From positions 3,194,567 to 3,258,566 of the forward strand of contig CP166133.1 of assembly GCA_041228285.1 (NCBI GenBank): a stretch of 64,000 nucleotides of DNA, given 5' to 3'. Under the pieces are notes generated by a model. It had not been told where the DNA came from and did no database searches. It worked only from the letters and a program-made list of their open reading frames with translations. This document shows positions 9,401 through 21,503 of this stretch, piece by piece (the first letter of the stretch is position 1; every line of letters starts with the position of its first letter). The translations under genes and the position numbers were made by a program. The stretch comes from Neisseriaceae bacterium CLB008 (GTDB lineage Bacteria > Pseudomonadota > Gammaproteobacteria > Burkholderiales > Neisseriaceae).

Positions 9401-9849
9401 ACCAATGGCTCAGTTTGAGGGTACCGCCGTTGCTGTTGCTGGCCTTGTTTTTAGCGGCGCAGGCTGTTTTTGCGCCAGCCAGTCGGGCGCACGGCATTTG
9501 GCTCTTTTTGTCTTTCTTGTTCGCGCTCAGCAGCGCAGCCATCGCCTTGGCGGCGGTCGGGAGCTTTTGGCGCGGCCAGACCACGGTCGACCCACGTCAG
9601 CCACAGCGCAGCAGCGCTTTACTGACCCACGGCGTGTACCGCTGGACGCGTAACCCCATGTATTTGGCCTTTGCGGGCGTACTGTTGGCACAAACGCTGT
9701 ATTTGGCTTCGCCATTTGGCCTACTGTTGGTGGCGGCGTTTGTGGCCTATCTCACCCAATGGCAGATTAAGCCGGAGGAGGCTGCCTTAAGCGAACGCTT
9801 TGGCGCTGATTATGCTGCGTATCGGCGGCGCGTACGGCGCTGGTGTTGA
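9397..9849 (+). CDS. Isoprenylcysteine carboxyl methyltransferase-like membrane protein
   Basis: The product has 150 residues from the ATG at 9397, with a strong GAGGAG ribosome site at 9383-9388. It has about three to four membrane segments, then the ICMT/phospholipid methyltransferase signature: LLTHGVYRWTRNPMYLAF (about 72-89), KPEEAALSERFG and YAAYRRRVRRW at the end. Such proteins use S-adenosylmethionine at the membrane. The substrate is unknown for the bacterial members. It is the last gene of the dnaE cluster. Confidence 0.8.
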   Translation: MNQWLSLRVPPLLLLALFLAAQAVFAPASRAHGIWLFLSFLFALSSAAIALAAVGSFWRGQTTVDPRQPQRSSALLTHGVYRWTRNPMYLAFAGVLLAQTLYLASPFGLLLVAAFVAYLTQWQIKPEEAALSERFGADYAAYRRRVRRWC

Positions 9850-9883
9850 GCGCCGTGTAGGATAATATGCGATCAAAGGCATG

Positions 9884-9913
9884 AAAAAGCCCAGACTCAT
9901 GTCTGGGCTTTTT
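9884..9913. terminator. Bidirectional terminator after the dnaE cluster
   Basis: The inverted repeat AAGCCCAGAC-TCAT-GTCTGGGCTT is flanked by A and T runs. It lies between the convergent methyltransferase and ygiW-like genes. Confidence 0.88.
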
Positions 9914-9927
9914 GCTGGGCGCGCGCA

Positions 9928-10281
9928 TTACATGATGCGCATGTGTTTGACGTCTAATTCAATTGGCTGATGCCAGTCTTTTTCTAATTCACCGCTCAAA
10001 ACCACGGTGGTTTTGTCGTTAAACGTTTGGCCGACAGGCAGGTATTTTTGGTCTAACTCAATGTTTAATTGGCCAGTGCCATCAGAAAACACATAGTGCT
10101 CTTTGCGCACTTGGCGGATGATTTTACCTTTGACGGTCACGTATTGGTCGTCCTTACCGTTGGCAAGGATTTGCTTCACCGTGGTGACCTGATCGCCAGC
10201 CAGATTGGAAGGGCCCGTGTATTGGGCGAATGCCGCTGTCGAAGTGAGGGCTAAGGCGGTGAGGATGGCTAGGGTACGCAT
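9928..10281 (-). CDS. ygiW: YgiW/YdeI family periplasmic OB-fold protein
   Basis: A 117-residue protein with a clear signal peptide (MRTLAILTALALTSTAAFAQ, cleavage after AFA). The mature part is a bacterial OB-fold (BOF): DQVTTVKQIL, DDQYVTVKGKI, DGTGQLNIELD. YgiW-type proteins are stress-response periplasmic proteins. In enterobacteria and Pasteurellaceae ygiW is adjacent to qseBC, and the same neighbourhood is present here, with ygiW downstream of the kinase gene. A CTTAA-N6-CTTAA operator lies at 10344-10360, 63-79 bases upstream of the start, so response-regulator control is likely. Confidence 0.87.
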   Translation of the reverse strand: MRTLAILTALALTSTAAFAQYTGPSNLAGDQVTTVKQILANGKDDQYVTVKGKIIRQVRKEHYVFSDGTGQLNIELDQKYLPVGQTFNDKTTVVLSGELEKDWHQPIELDVKHMRIM

Positions 10282-10343
10282 AGTGTGGTTCCTTTATTTA
10301 GGTTCAATGAGGTTTGCTATGGGATTCATTAAACCGCATCAAC

Positions 10344-10360
10344 CTTAAGTGAATCTTAAG
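10344..10360. promoter_or_regulatory. QseB/PmrA-type operator upstream of ygiW
   Basis: CTTAAG-TGAAT-CTTAAG is a perfect direct repeat with an 11-base period. It fits the CTTAA-N6-CTTAA pattern described for QseB and the PmrA box. It overlaps the stop codon of the kinase gene. A further CTTAAG follows at 10362-10367, giving a partial third half-site. Confidence 0.75.
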
Positions 10361-11765
10361 CCTTAAGTTTTTTAGGGAACATCAGGGTTATTTTTAAACC
10401 CGCGTAGCGGCTGCCGGATTCGATCTTAAGCTGGGCATGGTGTAGTTCCATAATGCGCTGCACGATCGACAGCCCTAAGCCGCTGCCGCTGGTGTCTGTG
10501 CCCAATACTCGATAAAACCGCTGCGTCAGCCGCTCGGCCTCTGCATCGCTGACCCCTGGGCCATTGTCTTGCACCACAACGAGGGTGTGGGCGTGGGTGT
10601 CTGAGGCGGATAGGGTGAGGGTGCTGCCTTCAGGGCAATAGCTTAGGGCATTGTTGATGAGGTTGCGCAAGACAATGCCCATCAGCTCGCGATTCGCGTA
10701 TAGCTGGAACATCGATTCGGAGGGCAGGGTGATGACCATCTGCATACGCCGCGCGTCCAGCTCGTTTTGAAACAATCGTGCCTGATCTTGCAGCAAAGCG
10801 GCCACGTTTAGCGGTTCCGGATTGAGCTTTTCTTGGCCCTGCTGATTGAGTGGATCCAGCCGCGCCAACAGCAATAGGTGGCTGACTAAATGGGTGCTGC
10901 GTTCAATGTCTTGGCGTAAAGCGCTTAAGGGCTCGGCCAGTTCTGGATGTTGGCGCTTGAGCAGCTGAGTTTGCATGCTTAGAGCCGCCAGCGGCGTGCG
11001 CAACTCATGTGCTGCGTCAGCGGTGAAGCGGCGCTCATTGAGCAAGGTCTGCTGTAGACGCGCCAATAAGGTATTTAAGGCATCGGTGATGGCGTTGACC
11101 TCGGCAGAAGAGCGCTGCATCGGTAAAGCGGTTAAGTCTTGTGGGGATTTTTGGGTCAGTAGCTGGGCCATCTGGGTGAGCGGGCGTAATAAATAATAAA
11201 TGGTCAGCGTGCTCACCGCCACCAGCAACAGCAATAAGGCCAAGGCGGGCACGATCAGGTTCTCCGCCAGTTCCTCTAAAATGTCTAAGCGTTTATTCAG
11301 CGCTTGGGCGACCTGAACTTCGAGGGCGCCGTCTTTGGCGCGAATGATAAATACGCGCCACTCATCGCCGTTGAGGGTGATGTCGCGAAAGCCTTTACGC
11401 TTATGGAAGTCAGCCACAAAAGGCTGTAATGGCGCTTCTTTGGTGCGCGAGACCACCTGACCTTGCTGCACCACTTGATAATGTAAGTCGTCGGTGTCGG
11501 GCTGAGCCGACCGGTCACGCGACGGCCGCGGATGAAATTCAAATTCATGCCGGGTGGCGTGCAGCAGCAACGAGGCTGATTCTTTCAGGGCATCATCAAA
11601 AACATCGTTGGTTTCATCCCACGCCACATAAACCATGATGCTTAAACTCACCAGCCAAAAAAACACCGACAGCCCAAGCACTGAAAACAACAGCCGCAGC
11701 CGCAGCGAATAGGCGCGCGGCGTGGTGGGAGCAGTAGAATGAGCTGATTTTTTTCTAAACCGCAT
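10356..11765 (-). CDS. qseC: Sensor histidine kinase, QseC-like
   Basis: A 469-residue kinase. Two membrane segments (about 24-46 and 168-193) frame a periplasmic sensor domain of about 120 residues; a HAMP-like linker follows. The phosphoacceptor is H253 in FTADAAHELRTPL. The ATPase domain has NLINNAL (N box), DNGPGV (G1) and GSGLGLSIV (G2). The DETNDVFDDAL segment after the first membrane span resembles QseC. It phosphorylates the adjacent regulator, whose gene ends three bases upstream. A PmrB-type kinase is the alternative, but the ygiW neighbour favours QseC. Confidence 0.87.
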   Translation of the reverse strand: MRFRKKSAHSTAPTTPRAYSLRLRLLFSVLGLSVFFWLVSLSIMVYVAWDETNDVFDDALKESASLLLHATRHEFEFHPRPSRDRSAQPDTDDLHYQVVQQGQVVSRTKEAPLQPFVADFHKRKGFRDITLNGDEWRVFIIRAKDGALEVQVAQALNKRLDILEELAENLIVPALALLLLLVAVSTLTIYYLLRPLTQMAQLLTQKSPQDLTALPMQRSSAEVNAITDALNTLLARLQQTLLNERRFTADAAHELRTPLAALSMQTQLLKRQHPELAEPLSALRQDIERSTHLVSHLLLLARLDPLNQQGQEKLNPEPLNVAALLQDQARLFQNELDARRMQMVITLPSESMFQLYANRELMGIVLRNLINNALSYCPEGSTLTLSASDTHAHTLVVVQDNGPGVSDAEAERLTQRFYRVLGTDTSGSGLGLSIVQRIMELHHAQLKIESGSRYAGLKITLMFPKKLKA

Positions 11766-11768
11766 GGT

Positions 11769-12431
11769 TTAAGCCTCTTTCGATAAGGTATAGCCCAGAT
11801 TGCGTAAAGTGCGGATGAAGGTGCTGCCAAGTTTTTTGCGTAGATGGTGGATGTGTACTTCAACCGCATTACTTTCGACCTCGTCCCCCCAGCTGTACAG
11901 CTTGTCTTCCAGCTGGGCGCGGGTGAATACCTGAGTGGGATGCTGCATGAGGGCGTGCAATATCGTGTATTCCTTGGCGGTTAAGGTCAGGGGTTGCTGC
12001 TTGAGGGTGACGGTTTTGGTCGCTGGGTTGAGGCACACCTCGTCATGAGTCAACAGTTGCTCTAGGCTACCCGAGGCGCGTCGCAGCGCCGCCCGAATGC
12101 GTGCCGACAGTTCTTCCAGATCAAAGGGTTTGACTAAATAATCGTCGGCGCCTAAATCCAAACCTTCAATGCGTTCCTCTAGAGCGTCTTGGGCCGTGAT
12201 CATGATGATGGGTAAAGTGGCCTGCTGCGCCCGCAGCTGGCTTAACAGTTCGTCGCCTGAAAGGCCCGGCAGGCCTCGATCGAGCAAAATACAGTCGTAG
12301 CTTTGTCCCAATAAGGCCGTTTTCGCCGTATCGCCTCGGTTGGCCCAGTCTACGGCATAGCCGTCTAGCTTAAGCCAGGTCTGGATGGTGTTGCCTAAAG
12401 AAGAATCGTCTTCAACTAATAGAATGCGCAT
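11769..12431 (-). CDS. qseB: Response regulator, OmpR/PhoB type (QseB-like)
   Basis: The product has 220 residues from the ATG at 12429-12431, with GAGG eight bases upstream; an upstream in-frame extension lacks similarity to receivers. The receiver domain has acidic E7-D8-D9, the phosphorylation site D51 (ILLDRGLPG) and K101 (YLVKPF). The C-terminal winged helix carries LTAKEYTILHALM and the recognition-helix region SNAVEVHIHHLRKKL. It probably binds the CTTAA-N6-CTTAA repeats found at its own promoter, at the divergent reductase gene and at ygiW. Confidence 0.9.
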   Translation of the reverse strand: MRILLVEDDSSLGNTIQTWLKLDGYAVDWANRGDTAKTALLGQSYDCILLDRGLPGLSGDELLSQLRAQQATLPIIMITAQDALEERIEGLDLGADDYLVKPFDLEELSARIRAALRRASGSLEQLLTHDEVCLNPATKTVTLKQQPLTLTAKEYTILHALMQHPTQVFTRAQLEDKLYSWGDEVESNAVEVHIHHLRKKLGSTFIRTLRNLGYTLSKEA

Positions 12432-12456
12432 AATGGCCTCATGATGGCGGCTGAAT

Positions 12457-12473
12457 CTTAAGGTTATCTTAAA
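12457..12473. promoter_or_regulatory. QseB/PmrA-type operator at the qseB promoter
   Basis: CTTAAG-GTTAT-CTTAAA lies 26-42 bases upstream of the qseB start. It is suited to autoregulation. It matches the same 11-base-period direct repeat as the two other sites in this module. Confidence 0.72.
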
Positions 12474-12632
12474 TCGAATGACTTCAATAGCATTAAATGC
12501 AGCTAGGCTGCGCCGCATCAGAAAAGTCGCCAGCCCAGAGGTGAGCCTGACGGTGTCTTAGGGTTGTGCTAGATCAAACGATTGATTGTAAAGGTGATGA
12601 TTCTATTATATGGCATAGATTAAGGCATGAGT

Positions 12633-12649
12633 CTTAAGATTCGCTTAAG
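12633..12649. promoter_or_regulatory. QseB/PmrA-type operator upstream of the PepSY-reductase gene
   Basis: CTTAAG-ATTCG-CTTAAG, a perfect repeat, lies 95-111 bases upstream of the reductase start and about 200 bases from qseB. It occupies a position suited to activation of the reductase gene. The rest of the 12432-12743 interval contains no other gene. Confidence 0.74.
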
Positions 12650-12743
12650 ACAGCCTGCCTACCATGAGGATGTATCTTTCTCTAGGTGCTGATTGGCGAC
12701 ATAGCCAACGGGCCTTGATTCATTCTTATGAAAAGGCATCATC

Positions 12744-14942
12744 ATGAACACAAAAATAAAAACCACGTTAACGCTCGGTCACCGCTACTTCGGGCTGATC
12801 TTGGCACCGCTACTGCTGGTGATTTTACTGTCTGGCGCCGTATTGGCCTTAAAGCCCATCATGGCCCCCGAGGCTGGCGTTGGCTTTCAGGCCAATATCA
12901 GCGCCGATCAAATCGTGTCTACTCTGAATCAGATCGACCCCAAAGGCCAAATGAGCAAGCTGACCGTACTTAAAGATGGTGAAACCATCTTGCTTGAGGG
13001 CGGTAAGCAAGGCCCAGAAGGGGGCGTTTACGCTGTACGTACGGCCGAAAAAGTCGGCTCGGTCGGCCTGAGTGTGCAAACCTACAATGTTTTTAAAAGC
13101 CTGCATAAGAAGCTACTCATCGGTGCTGGCTGGCTGGTAGAGGGCGCAAGCTATCTATTGGCGCTCATGCTGGTGGTGGGCTTGCTGTTGCTGCGGCCCA
13201 GACTGCGCAAAACGCTGATCGATGGCCACAATGCTTTAGGCTGGTTGGCGTTGCCGCTATGGCTATTGCTGCCCGTGACTGGGGTATTGATGAGCCTGCA
13301 TTTCGGGGCGCCCGACTTTAATCGACTCGAGGCCAGCAGCCAGCCATTGGCTGACGTGATTCAGGCCGTTGATGGGGAACAGTCTTTAAGCCGGTTGAGC
13401 AGCATCGACAGCATCAAAGGCCGCTTTCAGGTGGTGAAGTTGGTGAGCGCAGGCCAAACGGCTGCCTACCAAGTGAACGAGCTGAATCAGCTACAGCCTG
13501 TGGCGCTTAGCCGTTATTGGGCTAAAGAGCTACATGAAGGCACCTGGGCGGGTTCGTTCAGCGGTTGGCTCAACCTTGTCATCAGTCTGGGCTTGGCGGT
13601 ATTGACCGCAACCGGTGTTTATTCATGGCTACGGCGTCAGCGTCAAAGTCGTCAGAAACAAGTGCGCCGAGATGAACCCATTCTGGTGGCGTTTGCCAGC
13701 CAAACCGGCACTGCCGCCGCCCTAGCCAAGCAAACAGCCGCGGCCTTACGCAGCGCAGGCCAAGGCGTGGTGTGTAATCCCTTGTCCAGCGTCAGCCCAA
13801 GCGAGTTAAATGGTTATGAACAGGTGTTGCTGATCGTGTCGACGACGGGCGAGGGCGAGCTGCCTGAGCAGGCAAAAGCCTTTGCCGCCGCCTTGCCGCA
13901 ATCTGATTTAGGCCAAACCCAGTACGCTGTCTTAGCCTTAGGCGATCGCCGCTACGCCCATTTTTGTCAGGCCGGTAAAAACATCGACGGCCTCCTAGAG
14001 GCGCAAGGTGCACAGCGCCTACAGGCAACCGCTTACGCCGACGGCAATCCCAACGCCATGTGGCAGCAATGGTTGGCGCAGTTATCGGCGAGCCTTGGTG
14101 TGACGCTGGCTACTATAGAGCCCATTGTCCAAGACGAACCTATAGCCTTAAGCTTGATTCACAAGCAGCGCCTAGACTGTGCCGACGTCGCAGGCTTAAG
14201 AGAAGTGTGGCAACTGGATTTTCAAGCGCCGGTGGATAGCCATTTCCGCCCCGGTGACCTCTTGCTCATTACGCCCAATGCGGATGCACGACCCCGGGTT
14301 TACTCAATTGGCAGTAGTCACCTGTTGGGCCAAGTATTGTCGCTCACGGTGGGGCTAGAGCAGTTTAAGGATGCAGAAGGCACTGTCGGCTACGGCTTGT
14401 GTTCACACTACCTCTGTCGCGAGCTGGCGGTTGGCACAACCATACAAGCCGCTTTGCGGGTGCACGCCGATTTTCATCCGCCGCAAGACCCACAGCAAAA
14501 AGCCATTCTCATCGCCACCGGTACCGGCATCGCGGCCTTCCCTGGCTTTATGGCCGAACGCGCCCAGCAGCAGTCGTCTGGCCAAACCTGGCTGTTTTTC
14601 GGCAACCGCTGTCAGCAAGGCGATTACTTCTACGCCGAGCAGCTACAGGCCTGGCAGGCGCAAGGGGTACTAGCCCACCTCACGCCCGCTTTTTCTGACG
14701 ACGCTGACGATGGCGAGTACGTGCAGCACAAAATGCTGGCCCACGGTAAAGAGCTGTATGCCTGGCTAGCGCAAGGTGCCGTGGTGTACGTTTGCGGCAA
14801 GGCCAGTACCGTCGGCCAGGGGGCGCTGGCTGCGCTGGCCACGATTTATCAAGATCAAACGGGCGCCGACGAAGCGGCGGCCACAGCCTGGTTGGCCGAC
14901 CTACAGGCGCAGCAGCGCATTAAGATGGATCTGTTTGGCTAG
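12744..14942 (+). CDS. PepSY / flavodoxin / NADPH-flavin reductase fusion, probable membrane iron reductase
   Basis: The product has 732 residues from the ATG at 12744, with AAAAGG seven bases upstream. The N-terminal PepSY-TM part (1-300) has four membrane segments and candidate haem ligands H13, H121, H162 and H264 in HRYFG, LHKKL, DGHNALGW and LHEGTWAG. A flavodoxin domain (about 312-455) starts at ILVAFASQTGT. The rest is a ferredoxin-NADP reductase module with RPRVYSIGSS (FAD) and GTGIAAFPGF (NADPH). Related fusions pass electrons from NADPH across the inner membrane, probably to ferric chelates. That role is inferred. The upstream CTTAA repeat suggests QseBC control. Confidence 0.83.
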   Translation: MNTKIKTTLTLGHRYFGLILAPLLLVILLSGAVLALKPIMAPEAGVGFQANISADQIVSTLNQIDPKGQMSKLTVLKDGETILLEGGKQGPEGGVYAVRTAEKVGSVGLSVQTYNVFKSLHKKLLIGAGWLVEGASYLLALMLVVGLLLLRPRLRKTLIDGHNALGWLALPLWLLLPVTGVLMSLHFGAPDFNRLEASSQPLADVIQAVDGEQSLSRLSSIDSIKGRFQVVKLVSAGQTAAYQVNELNQLQPVALSRYWAKELHEGTWAGSFSGWLNLVISLGLAVLTATGVYSWLRRQRQSRQKQVRRDEPILVAFASQTGTAAALAKQTAAALRSAGQGVVCNPLSSVSPSELNGYEQVLLIVSTTGEGELPEQAKAFAAALPQSDLGQTQYAVLALGDRRYAHFCQAGKNIDGLLEAQGAQRLQATAYADGNPNAMWQQWLAQLSASLGVTLATIEPIVQDEPIALSLIHKQRLDCADVAGLREVWQLDFQAPVDSHFRPGDLLLITPNADARPRVYSIGSSHLLGQVLSLTVGLEQFKDAEGTVGYGLCSHYLCRELAVGTTIQAALRVHADFHPPQDPQQKAILIATGTGIAAFPGFMAERAQQQSSGQTWLFFGNRCQQGDYFYAEQLQAWQAQGVLAHLTPAFSDDADDGEYVQHKMLAHGKELYAWLAQGAVVYVCGKASTVGQGALAALATIYQDQTGADEAAATAWLADLQAQQRIKMDLFG

Positions 14943-14965
14943 CCGACCCTTGTGTTGATGCATAG

Positions 14966-14995
14966 ACCAAAGCCCGCAGCACTGCGGGCTTTGGT
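14966..14995 (+). terminator. Intrinsic terminator after the reductase gene
   Basis: The perfect inverted repeat ACCAAAGCCCGCAG-CA-CTGCGGGCTTTGGT is followed by TTTTG. Confidence 0.88.
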
Positions 14996-15107
14996 TTTGA
15001 TCTCCAGGTTAAAATTAAAGACATACTATATATAGCTAAAAAATAGCCTACTCATCTTTTGCTGGTGTGTCGTTGGCGTTTCAGAAGGGGAAGCGATGAA
15101 CACAAGC

Positions 15108-15222
15108 GGTGGGTAGGCTGCGCTTTACCCACCCTACGCAAGGTAGCGCCGAGATTAATAGGTGAATTGGTAGGGTGGGTCGCGACCCACCATCGTTTTT
15201 CGGTGGGCGCCAGCCCACCTAC
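15108..15222. repeat. GGTGGGTA hairpin repeat cluster left of the rRNA operon
   Basis: Three hairpins stand in tandem: GGTGGGTA...TACCCACC (15108-15133), then GGTGGGTCGCGACCCACC (15174-15191), then GTGGGCGCCAGCCCAC (15203-15218). Near-identical units occur at 21175-21255 and 21365-21440 on the other side of the rRNA operon. The rest of 15001-15478 is AT-rich with no gene visible. Confidence 0.7.
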
Positions 15223-15478
15223 GGGGTTGGTTTTGCTGCCAGCCAATTCAGTTTTGCCGCCGTTTTCAAAGTTTTCCCCATTATTTTGCGCTTTTTTACT
15301 TTATTTTCGCCTTTTTGATTTAAATTTCAGCCACGGTTAACGCCAACAACCACAGGCTTTTCACCGTTTTCCAGCACTGCCTATAAATTCTTTTAAAAAA
15401 GATGCCCCATAAAACCCAGTTAAAACAGTCTTTTGCTTATTTTTGGTGGTTTTTTAGCAAATTAATGGCAAATAGGGG

Positions 15479-15507
15479 TTGACGATTATCAGGGGGTCGT
15501 CCATAAT
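15479..15507 (+). promoter_or_regulatory. rRNA operon promoter
   Basis: TTGACG (15479-15484), a 17-base spacer and CATAAT (15502-15507) make a strong sigma-70 promoter. It is preceded by AT-rich sequence that could act as an UP element. It lies about 190 bases before the mature 16S end. Confidence 0.75.
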
Positions 15508-15553
15508 TCGCTTCCTCTGCTGATGACGGAACGAAACAAACCCAGTCAGCAAC

Positions 15554-15564
15554 GCTCTTTAACA
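15554..15564 (+). promoter_or_regulatory. boxA antitermination site, 16S leader
   Basis: GCTCTTTAACA matches the boxA consensus bound by NusB/S10. A second similar element, ATCTTTAACAA, lies before 23S near 17675. Confidence 0.75.
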
Positions 15565-15574
15565 GAACAGATAA

Positions 15575-17285
<1,711 letters not shown>

Positions 17286-17331
17286 TGTAAGTAAAAGATG
17301 CGTAAAGTTAAGACACTTTAACGAGACCTAA

Positions 17332-17408
<77 letters not shown>

Positions 17409-17442
17409 ATCATTAGGAATCATAGGGTATCAACCCCAAAGA

Positions 17443-17518
17443 GGGGGCATAGCTCAGTTGGTAGAGCACCTGCTTTGCAAGCAGGGGGTCATCGGTTCGA
17501 TCCCGTTTGCCTCCACCA
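17443..17518 (+). tRNA. tRNA-Ala (TGC)
   Basis: A 76-base cloverleaf with acceptor GGGGGCA/TGCCTCC, anticodon TGC in CTTTGCAAGC and an encoded CCA. It lies 34 bases after tRNA-Ile in the rRNA spacer. Confidence 0.97.
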
Positions 17519-17941
17519 CTGATTGACTTAACTTTGCAAACGAACCCGACGGTTCAAATTAAATCGTGAATGCGATTGACAAGCTTTGTAAAAAGCTTAT
17601 AATGCGCAACTCAATTTAATTTGCACCGTCTCTTAGTCTCCGATTCATCGGAAACTTAAGCAGACAACGCATCGATCTTTAACAAATTAGAAGCCGAAAT
17701 CAATCAATGTTAGTTTTACCGATTTCGTCACGTTAGCTAGCTAGTATTTATACTGAGTTAGCGGCAACACGAAATCAAAAATATATATTGGGTGATTGTA
17801 TCGAAGTAGCTCATACGAAACTAACAAAAGGCGTATGAGATACACACAACAGCAGTAAGCTTTGTCAGAGTAGAAACTTAAGCAAGTGGAGGGGCGTCAA
17901 CCCCCAAAGCAAGCAAAGTCAATAGGTTCTTGAAATGATAG
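17519..17941 (+). other. 16S-23S spacer, distal part
   Basis: No gene is visible. It holds a boxA-like ATCTTTAACAA near 17675. It also carries the left arm of the 23S processing stem (CTTGAAATGATAGAGTCAAG, 17929-17948), which pairs with 20831-20850 with one mismatch. Confidence 0.75.
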
Positions 17942-20839
<2,898 letters not shown>

Positions 20840-20983
20840 ATCATTTGAAGAACTTGTGTAAGACATAAGTGAAGAATTCAGATGAAGCTTACAGGCTGTA
20901 TGTGTGTATATTACCCGATACATCACCTTATATATTGATACGATCTAACGATTGATTAGGCTTTTAATTTGTTACCGTTTTTT

Positions 20984-21097
20984 GTTTGGCGGCCATAGCA
21001 AGTTGGTACCACTCCTTCCCATCCCGAACAGGACAGTGAAACGACTTAGCGCCGATGATAGTGTGGATGCCCATGTGAAAGTAGGTCACCGCCAAAC
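20984..21097 (+). rRNA. rrf: 5S ribosomal RNA
   Basis: A gene of about 114 bases. The closing stem GTTTGGCGG/CCGCCAAAC is present, as is the conserved CCATCCCGAACAGG loop. Confidence 0.95.
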
Positions 21098-21108
21098 TCC
21101 CCATACTT

Positions 21109-21137
21109 AAGCCCTGTTGCGATTGCAACAGGGCTTA
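21109..21137 (+). terminator. rRNA operon terminator
   Basis: AAGCCCTGTTGC-GATT-GCAACAGGGCTT is followed by ATTTTATT, directly after 5S. Confidence 0.9.
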
Positions 21138-21174
21138 TTTTATTGGTAGTGGCACAACCGTAGGGTGGTGCCCA

Positions 21175-21440
21175 TACCGTAGGGTGGGTAAAGCGTAGCC
21201 TACCCACCCTACGCGTGGCCGTGTGGCTGGTAGGGTGGGTCGTGACCCACGCGTTGAGCCGATAGACATAACCTTACCCCATACACCTAAAGCAAAGCCC
21301 ACCTGACGGTGGGTTTTGTTGCGTCTGGCGTCTGGTGATTCATGGTTGTGCCGCTATAAGTTATGGTGGGTAGGCTGCGCTTTACCCACCCTACGCGTTG
21401 CCGTGCGGCTGGTAGGGTGGGTCGTGACCCACGCGTTGGG
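21175..21440. repeat. Two copies of an 80-base hairpin repeat right of the rRNA operon
   Basis: The copies at 21175-21255 and 21365-21440 share the order hairpin GGTGGGTA...TACCCACC, spacer CTACGCGTKGCCGTG, then hairpin GGTAGGGTGGGTCGTGACCCACGCG. The loop of the first hairpin reads AAGCGTAGCC in one copy and GGCTGCGCTT in the other. It is therefore inverted. The same family lies at 15108-15222. Confidence 0.75.
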
Positions 21441-21466
21441 CTGTTTACGTTGATGCGTGACAAGCC

Positions 21467-21492
21467 TTATCCACACACTTATCTTATCCACA
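21467..21492 (+). promoter_or_regulatory. Pair of perfect DnaA boxes
   Basis: TTATCCACA occurs at 21467-21475 and again at 21484-21492, in the same orientation, 17 bases centre to centre. This is the exact strong DnaA box. It sits between the repeats and the 3' end of the nitronate monooxygenase-like gene. Confidence 0.6.
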
Positions 21493-21503
21493 GGCGATTA
21501 TCT

